Below, piece by piece: positions 17,031-25,852 of a stretch of DNA of 37,832 nt. The DNA comes from AVCC01 sp039920865 (lineage in GTDB: Bacteria; Pseudomonadota; Gammaproteobacteria; Burkholderiales; Burkholderiaceae_D). Where the stretch lies: positions 1-37,832 of the forward strand of contig JBDSCZ010000271.1 in assembly GCA_039920865.1 (NCBI GenBank). Reading direction: 5' to 3'. The position numbers and the translations under genes are program-made. Below the pieces are notes generated by a model. The model had not been told where the DNA came from and made no database searches. It saw nothing but the letters and a program-made list of their open reading frames with translations. Position 1 is the stretch's first letter. Every line of letters starts with the position of its first letter.

Positions 17031-18299
17031 TCAGGACACAATCAGAATGGCGCGAAAGTCATTCACATTGGTGTGCGTCGGACCTGTTACAACCAGATCG
17101 CCGAGCCCGGAAAAAGCGCTGTACGCATCATGCCGCTGCAGATAATCAGCCAAATTGATGCCGCTGCGGCGCGCTCTGGCCGCACTGTCCGGGGTCCAGA
17201 TCGCACCGGCATTGTCTTCGCTGCCGTCAATGCCGTCGGTGTCGCAGGCGATCGCGTGGATCGACCGGGCATCCGGCAAGGCGAGACCTAACGCGAGCAG
17301 GAATTCCACATTGCGGCCGCCGCGCCCCGGCGCGACCGCGCCGAATGTCACCTTAGTCTCGCCGCCGGATAGCAGCACTGCCGGGGTGCGCACCGGTTCG
17401 CCGTAACGCGCCACCGATTGCGCAATACCGGCGTGCACCACGGCGACCTCGCGCGCTTCGCCTTCGATGCAATCGCTCAGAATCAGCGGATGCAAACCCA
17501 GCGCGCGCGCACGCCTAGCTGCCGCCTGCAAGCTTTGCATCGGCGTCGCGATCAGTTCGGTGCGGCAGTGCGCATAGTCGTGCGCGGGCGTGCTGCCCGC
17601 AGCAGCTACCCGCGCCGCCGCCAGCGCAGCCGATACCTGCGCCGATGGCGTCACGCCAAGCCGCTGCAGGATCTCCAGCGGTGCTTCATCGCATTGCATC
17701 GGCGGCACGGTGGGGCCGGATGCAACCAGTGCCGGATCGTCGCCTGGCACGTCCGAAATCACCAGCGTCAGCAACTGCGCCGGCCAGGCGGCACGGGCCA
17801 GCCGTCCGCCCTTGACCTTTGATAGGGCTTGCCGGACACAGTTGAGTTCGCGTATCGTCGCGCCGGCCTGAAACAGCGCGCGCGTCAACTGCTGCTTGTC
17901 GGCCAGAGTGATGCCATCTGCCGGCGCCACCAGCAACGCGGAACCGCCGCCGGAGATCAGGCTGATTACCAGATCGTCAGCAGTCAAACCCGCCAACTGA
18001 TGGAGAATCGCCTGGGCTGCTGCCATCCCGTTGGCATCGGGAAACGGATGTGCGGCTTCCAGCACCCGGATCTGCTTGCATGGCACGCCATGGCCATAAC
18101 GCGTGACGACAACGCCTTCCAGCGCAGTCGGCCACAGGGCTTCGAGCTGCGCCGCCATTGCGGCAGACGCCTTGCCGGCGCCGATCACGATGGTGCGCCC
18201 GCGCGGTGGCGGTGGCAAAACCGAACGCATGCGTTGTGCCGGCTGCGCGGCAGCGACTGCGACATGGAACAAGTCGAGCAGGATATCGCGAGAATTCAT
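17031..18299 (-). CDS. Glycerate 2-kinase (MOFRL family)
   Basis: This 422-residue protein belongs to the DUF4147/MOFRL glycerate kinase family (TtuD/GckA type). An N-terminal nucleotide-binding-like domain has VIGAGKASAAMA (about 38-49) and SLISGGGSALL (about 111-121). The C-terminal MOFRL domain has LLSGGETKVT and GRGGRNVEFLLALGLAL, then CDTDGIDGSEDNAGA. These enzymes phosphorylate D-glycerate to 2-phosphoglycerate in the cytoplasm. The ATG at 18299 with GGAG 12 nt upstream is preferred; an extension to 18593 is unrelated. It stands alone, near the ED pathway genes, whose products meet it at 2-phosphoglycerate. Confidence 0.9.
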   Translation of the reverse strand: MNSRDILLDLFHVAVAAAQPAQRMRSVLPPPPRGRTIVIGAGKASAAMAAQLEALWPTALEGVVVTRYGHGVPCKQIRVLEAAHPFPDANGMAAAQAILHQLAGLTADDLVISLISGGGSALLVAPADGITLADKQQLTRALFQAGATIRELNCVRQALSKVKGGRLARAAWPAQLLTLVISDVPGDDPALVASGPTVPPMQCDEAPLEILQRLGVTPSAQVSAALAAARVAAAGSTPAHDYAHCRTELIATPMQSLQAAARRARALGLHPLILSDCIEGEAREVAVVHAGIAQSVARYGEPVRTPAVLLSGGETKVTFGAVAPGRGGRNVEFLLALGLALPDARSIHAIACDTDGIDGSEDNAGAIWTPDSAARARRSGINLADYLQRHDAYSAFSGLGDLVVTGPTHTNVNDFRAILIVS

Positions 18300-18431
18300 G
18301 GTGATTTTGTGCTCCAGTATGTGCATGAAAATGCATAAAAGTGACTTGCGAAAATGGCCGTAAAATAGGCTAGTGCCACAGGCTGCAACATCGGCACGCA
18401 ATGCATCCAAGACGATAAGGAAACACTTGAT

Positions 18432-18752
18432 ATGACACGTGACACATCCGCATACAGACAAGTGGTAGTCGAGTCCTTCACCCCGGCAGTCGCAACCGGA
18501 AAGTACAGCCTGGTGCGAATACGGCCGATCCAGGGGCAGGCGTATTCCAGCACGCTGGCGGTCCAGTGCTCCGGTCGCCTGACTGACACCCATATATTTC
18601 CGCTGGGAACAAAGTTCCTGCTATCGGCAAAACTGACCGATCGCCTGGGTGGCACGCCTTTTTTATATGCGTACCACGGCGACCCGGACGTGGTGCTCAC
18701 GCCGCAGCAGGCGCAAGCGTTCATAGCCGAATTCAAGCGCGGTCGGATCTGA
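18432..18752 (+). CDS. Hypothetical protein, 106 residues
   Basis: It starts MTRDTSAYRQVVVESFTPAV and has AAGGA about 10 nt before the ATG. The content looks like a small soluble beta-rich protein (KYSLVRIRPI, IFPLGTKFLLSAKL), ending in a helix (QQAQAFIAEFKRGRI). No signal peptide, membrane span or known catalytic motif is visible. It is divergent from glycerate kinase and convergent with eda. Coding character and ribosome binding site are good, but no family was recognised. Confidence 0.7.
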   Translation: MTRDTSAYRQVVVESFTPAVATGKYSLVRIRPIQGQAYSSTLAVQCSGRLTDTHIFPLGTKFLLSAKLTDRLGGTPFLYAYHGDPDVVLTPQQAQAFIAEFKRGRI

Positions 18753-18842
18753 TCGTAAAAACGCGAAACAACCCAAGGTCGGAACCGGCACAATCCCGAT
18801 GCGCGCACATACTCCTGCAAATTAATGTAAAAAATGCCGTTT

Positions 18843-18888
18843 CACGCACATTATTAAAGCGGATTAAAAAATACCCAACCGCAGTATA
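18843..18888 (+). repeat. Interspersed element, half copy E (beyond eda)
   Basis: CACGC-N22-AATAC-N9-GTATA, the right half of the element seen at 10791, with the 22-bp spacing kept exactly and the loop one base longer. The GGGTAT box expected 24 bp further left is missing. Confidence 0.45.
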
Positions 18889-18897
18889 AGAACAAAC

Positions 18898-19545
18898 TTA
18901 CCGGCGCAGTGCACTCGCGGCGGTCGCCAGCGCAGTGATGCGGGCCCAGTCGCCGGCCAATATCGCGTCTTTTGGCGTCAACCATGAACCACCGACGCAG
19001 GCCACGTTCTTGCAGGCTAGAAATTGCGCTGCAGTCTCGATCGAAATACCGCCGGTCGGGCAGAAAATGATGTCAGGCAGCGGGCCGGCGATCGCATTGA
19101 GCATGCCGATGCCGCCTGCCGGCACCGCGGGAAACAGCTTCAACTGCTGAAAGCCGCGTTCGCGCGCAGCCATCACTTCGGACGGCGTCATGACGCCGGG
19201 CAGCAGCGGCAAGCCGCTCTTTCGCGCGCCCTCGACCAGCGCCGCAGTCAAGCCGGGCGAGACGCCGAACACCGCGCCGGCATCGCGCGCAGCGGCAAAC
19301 TCCGACGCCTGCGTCAGGGTGCCGACGCCGACGATCGCTTCCGGCACCTGCTCCGCCATCGCGCGGATCGCAGCCAGTCCGTGCACCGTGCGCAGCGTCA
19401 CTTCCAGCACGCGGATGCCGCCGGCGACCAGCGCGCGCGCCAGCGGGACCGCATGCGCCAGATCGTCGATCGCGATTACCGGGATCACGGCCGAGGTGCG
19501 CATGATGTCAAGCAGTGTGTGCGTCAGTGTCGGCGTCATTTTCAT
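18898..19545 (-). CDS. eda: 2-dehydro-3-deoxy-6-phosphogluconate aldolase
   Basis: This 215-residue KDPG aldolase has the class I (beta/alpha)8 signature: VIPVIAI near residue 20, GGIRVLEVTLRT with E48 and R52, and the Schiff-base lysine in QQLKLFPA (K136), then FCPTGGIS for phosphate binding. It splits KDPG to pyruvate and glyceraldehyde 3-phosphate, the last step of the Entner-Doudoroff pathway. Its ATG overlaps the edd stop by 4 nt (ATGA), so the two are translated together from the edd promoter. Confidence 0.96.
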   Translation of the reverse strand: MKMTPTLTHTLLDIMRTSAVIPVIAIDDLAHAVPLARALVAGGIRVLEVTLRTVHGLAAIRAMAEQVPEAIVGVGTLTQASEFAAARDAGAVFGVSPGLTAALVEGARKSGLPLLPGVMTPSEVMAARERGFQQLKLFPAVPAGGIGMLNAIAGPLPDIIFCPTGGISIETAAQFLACKNVACVGGSWLTPKDAILAGDWARITALATAASALRR

Positions 19546-21458
19546 AGCGGTTTCCTGATCAGGTTATCTTCATCGTTGAACGGTTCGGCTTCCAGCACTT
19601 CCGGCAGATGGTCCGGCACCATCGTCGGCAACGGCGAAGGCAGGCCGAAGGTGGTGGCGCCCTGCTCCGCCGCACTGACTGCTGCACGGAACATGCCAAA
19701 CAGCTCGCGTCCCATGCCGACATGGCTGGCCGATAAATCCGCCGTTGCCGGGGTTCGCGCGGCCCATTCGTCGGCCGGCACCAGCGCTTCCAGCACGCCG
19801 CTTTCGGCGTCGAGGCGGATCATGTCGCCGTTGCGCACCAGGCCCAGCGGACCGCCGGCCAGCACTTCGGGCGAGACATGGATCGCAGCCGGCACCTTGC
19901 CGGACGCGCCGGACATGCGGCCATCGGTCACCAGCGCGACATGGCGGCCGGCATCCTGCAGGTTGGCCAGCGCCGGGGTCAGCGCATGCAGCTCCGGCAT
20001 GCCGTTGGCGCGCGGCCCCTGAAACCGCAGCACCGCGACAAAATCGCGATCCAGTTGGCCCGCCTTGTACGCATGCATGAACGCCTGCTGCGAATCGAAC
20101 ACGATCGCCGGCGCCTGCACCGAACGATGCTGCCGCTTGACTGCCGACACTTTCATCACCGCCCGACCCAGATTGCCGGCCACCAGCCTCATGCCGCCAT
20201 CAGGTGAAAACGGATGGGCAACAGTACGCAGCACCTCCTGATCGGCGCTCACGGCGAGCGCCGGCTGCCACATCGCGCTCTGATCCTGCTGCAGGAACGG
20301 TTCGCTGCAATGGGCGCGCAAGCCGCGACCCAGCACGGTCAGCACGTCGTCGTGCAGCAAGCCCGCATCCAGCAATTCGCGGATCACGAAGCCGGTGCCG
20401 CCGGCCGCGTGGAAGTGATTGATATCGGCATCGCCGTTGGGATAAATCCGGGTCAGCATCGGGATCACCGATGACAGCTGATCGAAATCGTTCCAGTCGA
20501 TCACGATCCCGGCCGCCTTTGCGATTGCCACCAGATGCAGCGTGTGATTGGTCGAGCCGCCGGTGGCCAGCAAGCCGACGATCGCGTTGACGATGGTTTT
20601 TTCATCCACCAGCCGTCCTACCGGCGTGTACGCGTCGCCGTGCTCTGTGATCTGCACCGCGCGCTGCGCCGCAGCCACCGTCAGCGCATCACGCAGCGGC
20701 GTATTCGGCGTGATGAAGGCGGCGCCCGGCAGGTGCAGGCCCATCACTTCCATCAGCAGCTGATTGCTGTTGGCAGTGCCGTAAAAAGTACAGGTGCCGG
20801 CCCCGTGATAGGATTGTGACTCGGCTTCCAGCAGCGCATCGCGACCGACCTTGCCCTGCGCAAACAGTTGACGGATGCGGGCTTTTTCCGGATTCGACAT
20901 GCCGGAAGTCATCGGCCCGGCCGGAATGAACACCGCTGGCAGGTGACCGAAATGCAGTGCGCCGATCAGCAGCCCCGGCACGATCTTGTCGCACACGCCG
21001 AGATACACGGCCGCATCGAACATATTGTGCGACAGCGCAATCGCAGTCGCCATCGCAATCGCATCGCGCGAGAACAGCGACAGCTCCATGCCGGGCTGCC
21101 CTTGCGTGACGCCATCGCACATCGCAGGCGTGCCGCCGGCAAATTGCGCAACGCCGCCGGCAGCACGCACCGCATCCTTGATCAGTTGCGGGAAGCGCTC
21201 GAACGGCTGGTGCGCCGACAGCATGTCGTTATAGGCAGAAATGATCGCCACCGAGGGTTTTTTCTGCTGTTTCAGCACCAGCTTGTCGGTGGCCGGAAAT
21301 GCGGCAAAGCCGTGTGCAAGATTGGTGCACGACAAAGCGCTGCGCTGCACCGTTTGCATGCGCGCCGCCTCCAGCCGTACCAGATAGGCGGCGCGATACG
21401 GCGCGCTGCGCGCAATGATGCGCGCGGTAACAGCTGATACGACAGGATGAAGTGACAT
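19542..21458 (-). CDS. edd: Phosphogluconate dehydratase
   Basis: This protein has 638 residues from MSLHPVVSAV; AAGGA lies 7 nt before this ATG and 4 nt before an adjacent one at 21461. It is an IlvD/Edd family [4Fe-4S] dehydratase, with likely cluster cysteines in SCTNLAHG, MCDGVTQGQPGMELSL and LGVCDKIVPG. Further motifs are AFIPAGPMTSG, LLATGGSTNHTLHL and VTDGRMSGASG. It converts 6-phosphogluconate to KDPG. It is the first gene of edd-eda, divergent from pgi. The 250-bp spacer between them carries a HexR-like palindrome, fitting control by the hexR product encoded downstream of zwf. Confidence 0.96.
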   Translation of the reverse strand: MSLHPVVSAVTARIIARSAPYRAAYLVRLEAARMQTVQRSALSCTNLAHGFAAFPATDKLVLKQQKKPSVAIISAYNDMLSAHQPFERFPQLIKDAVRAAGGVAQFAGGTPAMCDGVTQGQPGMELSLFSRDAIAMATAIALSHNMFDAAVYLGVCDKIVPGLLIGALHFGHLPAVFIPAGPMTSGMSNPEKARIRQLFAQGKVGRDALLEAESQSYHGAGTCTFYGTANSNQLLMEVMGLHLPGAAFITPNTPLRDALTVAAAQRAVQITEHGDAYTPVGRLVDEKTIVNAIVGLLATGGSTNHTLHLVAIAKAAGIVIDWNDFDQLSSVIPMLTRIYPNGDADINHFHAAGGTGFVIRELLDAGLLHDDVLTVLGRGLRAHCSEPFLQQDQSAMWQPALAVSADQEVLRTVAHPFSPDGGMRLVAGNLGRAVMKVSAVKRQHRSVQAPAIVFDSQQAFMHAYKAGQLDRDFVAVLRFQGPRANGMPELHALTPALANLQDAGRHVALVTDGRMSGASGKVPAAIHVSPEVLAGGPLGLVRNGDMIRLDAESGVLEALVPADEWAARTPATADLSASHVGMGRELFGMFRAAVSAAEQGATTFGLPSPLPTMVPDHLPEVLEAEPFNDEDNLIRKPL

Positions 21459-21482
21459 CATGAAATCCTTATTAATCATTGC

Positions 21483-21492
21483 GTAATATTAC
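21483..21492. promoter_or_regulatory. Short palindrome GTAATATTAC just upstream of edd
   Basis: A perfect 10-bp palindrome about 22 bp before the edd start codon. It shares GTAAT/ATTAC half-site character with HexR sites and may be a second operator. The evidence is weak because short AT palindromes are common. Confidence 0.3.
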
Positions 21493-21637
21493 TACCAATA
21501 ATACAGTTCTCTTTCTGATTAATGGCCAGCATAAAAATAGTATCACGATAAAAAAATCAAAAAAAATAATACCGAATAATTGCAATTTAGAATGATTAAA
21601 CCATTCCATGCCATACATCAAGGCGGCGGATAAACTA

Positions 21638-21656
21638 CGTAGTAAATTTACTTACA
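21638..21656. promoter_or_regulatory. Candidate HexR operator in the edd-pgi control region
   Basis: The 12-bp palindrome AGTAAATTTACT (21641-21652) is flanked by GT and TACA, resembling the HexR consensus TGTARTWWWAYTACA known from proteobacteria. A -10-like TATAGT lies at 21664-21669 on the pgi side, so a bound regulator would cover its -35 region. HexR releases DNA when KDPG accumulates, which would induce edd-eda and pgi-zwf together. Assignment is by resemblance and context. Confidence 0.55.
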
Positions 21657-21709
21657 ATTCAGGTATAGTTTAATTTCGTCGGATTATTTCCATCTCATTT
21701 CGGATAGAT

Positions 21710-23359
21710 ATGCACACGCAACCACTCACAGCAAGCAGCGCGTTTCAGGCCCTCCGCTCACACTATGCGCTGGTGAAAAACCGGCGGCTGGCGGAATTAT
21801 TCGCCCAAGACCCGGCCCGATTCAAGACATTCTCGACCAAAGCTGCCGGAATCCTCCTCGATTACTCGAAGAATCTGCTGGATGACGCGACCCTGCGCCT
21901 GCTGCAGGAGCTGGCGCGCGAACGCGGCGTGGCAGCGCAGCGCGATGCGATGTTTGCCGGTGAAAAAATCAATGTTACCGAGCAGCGCGCGGTGCTGCAC
22001 ACCGCGTTGCGCGCACCGCTGTCGGCGGATTTACAGGTCGATGGCCAGCACGTCAGCAGCGATGTGCACGCGGTACTGGAGCGCATGCGCGCGTTCAGCG
22101 ACCGGGTCCGCGCCGGCGACTGGACCGGCCACACCGGTAAAGCGATCACCGACATCGTCAATATCGGTATCGGCGGCTCCGATCTCGGCCCCAAGATGGT
22201 ATGCCGCGCGCTGCGCTCGTATGCCCACCCGCGCCTGCGCATGCATTTCGTCTCGAATGTCGACGGCCACGACCTCGATGCAGTGCTGTCGCAGGTTGAC
22301 CCTGAAACCACGCTGTTCATCATCACGTCCAAAACGTTTACCACGATGGAAACCATGATGAATGCACAATCGGCGCGCCGCTGGTTCCTGCAGCATAACG
22401 ACAATGACGCGGCGGCTTTGGCGCAACATTTTGTCGCGGTCTCGACCAATCTGGTGGCAGTCAATGCGTTCGGCATCGATGCCGACAACATGTTCCCGTT
22501 CTGGGACTGGGTCGGCGGACGTTACTCGGTATGGTCGGCGATCGGCCTGCCGATCGCCCTGTCGACCGGCTTCGACAATTTTTCCGCTTTTCTGCAGGGC
22601 GCGCACGCGATGGATGAGCATTTCCGCACGGCCCCGCTGGAATCGAACCTGCCGGTGATTCTGGCCCTGGTCGGCCTGTGGAACCGCAACTTTGTCGGTT
22701 GCGGCTCGGTGTCGATCGCGCCGTATCTGCAGGATCTGGAGTTATTCCCGTCATACCTGCAGCAACTCGACATGGAGAGCAACGGCAAGCACGTGGCAGC
22801 CAACGGCACGGCGCTCGAGATCGCGACCGGCCCTATCATCTGGGGCAATTCCGGCACCAATTGCCAGCACGCGTACTTTCAATTGCTGCATCAAGGCACC
22901 GACATCACGCCGGTTGACTTCATCGCTGTGCTGAAACCCAATCACACACTGCCGCAGCATCATGCTGCATTGCTGGCTAACTGTTTTGCGCAGTCCGAGG
23001 CGTTGATGCGCGGCAAAAACACGGCCGAGGTACGCGCCGAGATGCAGGTGCAAGGCATTGCCAGCGCCGACATCGAGGCCTTGGCGCCGCATCGGACCTT
23101 CGCCGGAAACCGCCCTAGCAATACCCTCCTGATGGACGGGCTGAACCCGACCTCGCTGGGCGCGCTGATGGCGCTGTATGAGCACAAGGTGTTTGTCCAG
23201 GGCGTGCTATGGGGCGTCAACAGCTTTGACCAATGGGGCGTCGAACTGGGCAAGGTGCTGGCGCAAAACATCCAGTCCGAACTGACCGCAGCAGCCCAGC
23301 CGGAGCGGCATGACAGCTCCACCAACGGCCTGATCGCGCTGGCCCGTGCTGCGCTTTAA
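21710..23359 (+). CDS. pgi: Glucose-6-phosphate isomerase
   Basis: This 549-residue protein is normal in length. Two family signatures are present: DWVGGRYSVWSAIGLPI (266-282) and FVQGVLWGVNSFDQWGVELGK (495-515, with catalytic K515). The histidine of QLLHQGT (H394) is present. The position of the catalytic Glu in the E. coli and mammalian motif WGEPGTNGQH is Asn380 here (WGNSGTNCQH). It interconverts glucose 6-phosphate and fructose 6-phosphate. It is the first gene of a likely operon pgi-SMP30-zwf-hexR; the next start is 17 nt away. Assignment is secure apart from the active-site oddity. Confidence 0.94.
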   Translation: MHTQPLTASSAFQALRSHYALVKNRRLAELFAQDPARFKTFSTKAAGILLDYSKNLLDDATLRLLQELARERGVAAQRDAMFAGEKINVTEQRAVLHTALRAPLSADLQVDGQHVSSDVHAVLERMRAFSDRVRAGDWTGHTGKAITDIVNIGIGGSDLGPKMVCRALRSYAHPRLRMHFVSNVDGHDLDAVLSQVDPETTLFIITSKTFTTMETMMNAQSARRWFLQHNDNDAAALAQHFVAVSTNLVAVNAFGIDADNMFPFWDWVGGRYSVWSAIGLPIALSTGFDNFSAFLQGAHAMDEHFRTAPLESNLPVILALVGLWNRNFVGCGSVSIAPYLQDLELFPSYLQQLDMESNGKHVAANGTALEIATGPIIWGNSGTNCQHAYFQLLHQGTDITPVDFIAVLKPNHTLPQHHAALLANCFAQSEALMRGKNTAEVRAEMQVQGIASADIEALAPHRTFAGNRPSNTLLMDGLNPTSLGALMALYEHKVFVQGVLWGVNSFDQWGVELGKVLAQNIQSELTAAAQPERHDSSTNGLIALARAAL

Positions 23360-23376
23360 TCCAAAGGGCGTGATCG

Positions 23377-24285
23377 ATGGATGCACTTAAAGTCGCCTTC
23401 GCGCAACCGATGCAGGTCGGTGAATGCCCGCTCTGGGATCCGGATGAGGCGGTACTGTACTGGGTCGACATCGCCGGTTGTGCGGTGCACCGGCTCAATC
23501 CGGAAAATGGCGACCACAGCAGCTGGCAGATGCCGGCCGAGCCGGGTTGCATCGCACGCAACGGAATCGGAAACGGCGGCGGCAGCGGCGGCCTGATCGT
23601 TGCGCTACGCAGCGGATTTTTCCGGCTCGACACCGATGATGGCACATTGGATCAAATTGCCGCCGCGCCGTACGACAGCGCGACCACCCGCTTCAACGAT
23701 GGGCGCTGCGATGCGGCAGGACGGTTCTGGGCCGGCTCGCTGTACGAGCCGCGCGACCTGCAACTGGGCACCATGTATTGCCTCGACCGCGGCACGCTGC
23801 ATACGCACTGGAGCGGCGTGACGGTATCGAACGGACTGGCATTCAGCCCGGATCACCACACGCTATATCAGGCCGATACCACCGCACACCTGATACGCCG
23901 CTATGCATTCGACCTGGAACGCGGGCAAGCCAGCGCGCCGCAGGTCTTCAGGCAATTCTCCAGCGACAAGAGCCGCGACGACTATGGCGGACGTCCCGAC
24001 GGTGCCGCGGTCGACAGCGAAGGTGCCTACTGGTGCGCGATGTTTGACGGCGGGCGTTTGCTGCGACTGTCGCCGCAAGGCGAAATCCTGCGCGAGATCG
24101 CGCTGCCGGTGCGCTGTCCGACCATGATCGCCTTTGGCGGCGCGGATTTGCGCACCCTGTACATCACCAGCGCGCGACACAATCGAGCTGCGGCAGAACT
24201 GGCCCAATATCCGCTGTCCGGCTGCCTGCTGTCGATGCGGATCGATGTGCCGGGCCTGCCGGAACCCGCGTATATCGGCCACTAG
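23377..24285 (+). CDS. SMP-30/gluconolactonase family protein
   Basis: This 302-residue six-bladed propeller belongs to the SMP-30/regucalcin family. Metal ligands fit E16 (VGECPLW), N152 (VSNGLAFSPD) and D208 (GRPDGAAVD); RFNDGRCDAAGRFWAG (105-120) is the family's substrate loop. A Gly-rich insertion lies at about 66-72. The family hydrolyses sugar lactones. Here it stands between pgi and zwf, where a 6-phosphogluconolactonase (pgl) is usual, and no pgl is present in the window. It may hydrolyse 6-phosphogluconolactone or gluconolactone. The substrate is inferred from context. Confidence 0.9.
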   Translation: MDALKVAFAQPMQVGECPLWDPDEAVLYWVDIAGCAVHRLNPENGDHSSWQMPAEPGCIARNGIGNGGGSGGLIVALRSGFFRLDTDDGTLDQIAAAPYDSATTRFNDGRCDAAGRFWAGSLYEPRDLQLGTMYCLDRGTLHTHWSGVTVSNGLAFSPDHHTLYQADTTAHLIRRYAFDLERGQASAPQVFRQFSSDKSRDDYGGRPDGAAVDSEGAYWCAMFDGGRLLRLSPQGEILREIALPVRCPTMIAFGGADLRTLYITSARHNRAAAELAQYPLSGCLLSMRIDVPGLPEPAYIGH

Positions 24286-24290
24286 TACGA

Positions 24291-24348
24291 GTATATTTAA
24301 TCAACGCAATTAAACTATGCGGCAAGTGCCATAAAAACTGGCATACCC
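24291..24348 (-). repeat. Interspersed element, copy D (upstream of zwf)
   Basis: On the minus strand GGGTAT (24348-24343), N19, GCCGC (24323-24319), N22, then an ATATAC box. The distances are identical to copy A, but the terminal inverted repeat has decayed near the SMP-30 stop codon. The GGGTAT end lies 22 bp before the zwf ATG. The N19 part can fold as TGCCA / TGGCA. Confidence 0.6.
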
Positions 24349-24370
24349 ATTATTTTTTACGAAACTCAAA

Positions 24371-25843
24371 ATGACTCTTACCGATTTCGACTTTGTCCTT
24401 TTTGGCGCCAGTGGCGACCTGGCGATGCGCAAATTGCTCCCGGCCCTGTTTTCATGCGAACTTACCGGCAACTTCCCGGACACCGCACGCATCATCTGCA
24501 TCGGCCGCAATGACTGGTCGCAGGAAGATTTCTTGCGCGAAATCGACAACAACGCAAAAATTCACATCAACAAGAACGCACCGGCCGCCGCACCTTGGCA
24601 GGCATTTCTCAACCGCATCGTGTATGTGCAACTCGACGCCAATGCGCTCGACAGCTATCAAGCGCTGGTGGCTGCGGTGCGCAGCGATGCGGCCATCACG
24701 CGCGTGTATTACCTGGCCACGCCGCCCGGCCTGTTTTCCAAAATCTGTAACAATCTTGCCGAATCCGGCCTGGTAAACCAGAATTCCCGCGTGGTTCTGG
24801 AAAAGCCGCTGGGCCGCGATCTGGCCAGCGCCAAGAGAATCAACGCCGAAGTGGGCTGCGTATTCTCGGAGTCGCAGATATTTCGCATCGATCATTACCT
24901 GGGCAAGGAAACCGTGCAGAACCTGCTGGCGCTGCGTTTCGGCAATGTGCTGTTTGAACCGCTGTGGCGGCGCGAATGGATTTCCGACGTGCAAATCACC
25001 ATCGCCGAAGATCTGGGTGTGGGCAATCGCATGGGTTATTACGATACCTCCGGCGCCTTGCGCGACATGCTGCAAAACCATCTGCTGCAACTGCTGTGCA
25101 TCGTCGCCATGGAGCCGCCGACATCGATCGCTCCCGACGCAGTGCGCGACGCCAAGCTGCAGGTACTGCGCTCGCTGCGTCCGTTTACACCGACCACGCT
25201 GGCACAAGATGTGATCCGCGGCCAATACCGCGCCGGTTACATTAAAGGTGTCGCGGTGCCCGGTTATCGCGACGAAGCCGGCGCCGATCCGCACTCACGC
25301 ACCGAAAGCTTCGTGGCGCTGAAAACCGAAATCGATACCTGGCGCTGGGCCGGCGTGCCGTTCTACTTGAGAACCGGCAAGCGCATGCCGGACCGTCTGG
25401 CCGAAATCGTAGTGCGTTTCAAACCGATTCCGCATTCGATTTTCACTCAGGCCAGCAGCAGCTTTCAGCCCAACTGCCTGGTGATCCGGCTGCAGCCGAA
25501 CGAAGGACTTACGCTGCACCTGATGGCAAAAATACCTGGCGACAGCATGCGCCTGAAACCGGTTGAACTCGAAATGGATTTCCTCGAAACCTTCCGCGCA
25601 CCGCGCATGGAAGCCTATGAGCGTCTGCTGCTGGATGTGTTGCGCGGCCAGCTCACGCTGTTCATGCGCGGCGATGAACTGGAGGCGGCATGGGACTGGG
25701 TCGAACCGATCCTGCACCACTGGGAACAGAGCGAAAACGAACCGATACCCTACACCGCCGGCACCTGGGGACCGCCTGCCGCCAGCGCGCTGATCGGTCG
25801 CGCCGGCCTGCAGTGGCGCGAGGAAGTCTTGCCGCAATTGTGA
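24371..25843 (+). CDS. zwf: Glucose-6-phosphate 1-dehydrogenase
   Basis: This 490-residue protein has the N-terminal dinucleotide-binding motif FGASGDLAMRKLLPALF (11-27), EKPLGRDLASA (144-154) and the active-site RIDHYLGKE (172-180; H175, K179). It oxidises glucose 6-phosphate to 6-phosphogluconolactone with NAD(P). It follows the lactonase-family gene and is followed after 9 nt by hexR, so substrate supply, lactone opening and regulation are grouped. The ATG has no strong ribosome binding site. One 80-bp element copy sits directly upstream. Confidence 0.96.
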   Translation: MTLTDFDFVLFGASGDLAMRKLLPALFSCELTGNFPDTARIICIGRNDWSQEDFLREIDNNAKIHINKNAPAAAPWQAFLNRIVYVQLDANALDSYQALVAAVRSDAAITRVYYLATPPGLFSKICNNLAESGLVNQNSRVVLEKPLGRDLASAKRINAEVGCVFSESQIFRIDHYLGKETVQNLLALRFGNVLFEPLWRREWISDVQITIAEDLGVGNRMGYYDTSGALRDMLQNHLLQLLCIVAMEPPTSIAPDAVRDAKLQVLRSLRPFTPTTLAQDVIRGQYRAGYIKGVAVPGYRDEAGADPHSRTESFVALKTEIDTWRWAGVPFYLRTGKRMPDRLAEIVVRFKPIPHSIFTQASSSFQPNCLVIRLQPNEGLTLHLMAKIPGDSMRLKPVELEMDFLETFRAPRMEAYERLLLDVLRGQLTLFMRGDELEAAWDWVEPILHHWEQSENEPIPYTAGTWGPPAASALIGRAGLQWREEVLPQL

Positions 25844-25852
25844 AAGAACCAA

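Noticed and set aside
18300..18593. N-terminal extension of glycerate kinase
   Set aside because: The added residues do not match the family and overlap the divergent hypothetical gene.
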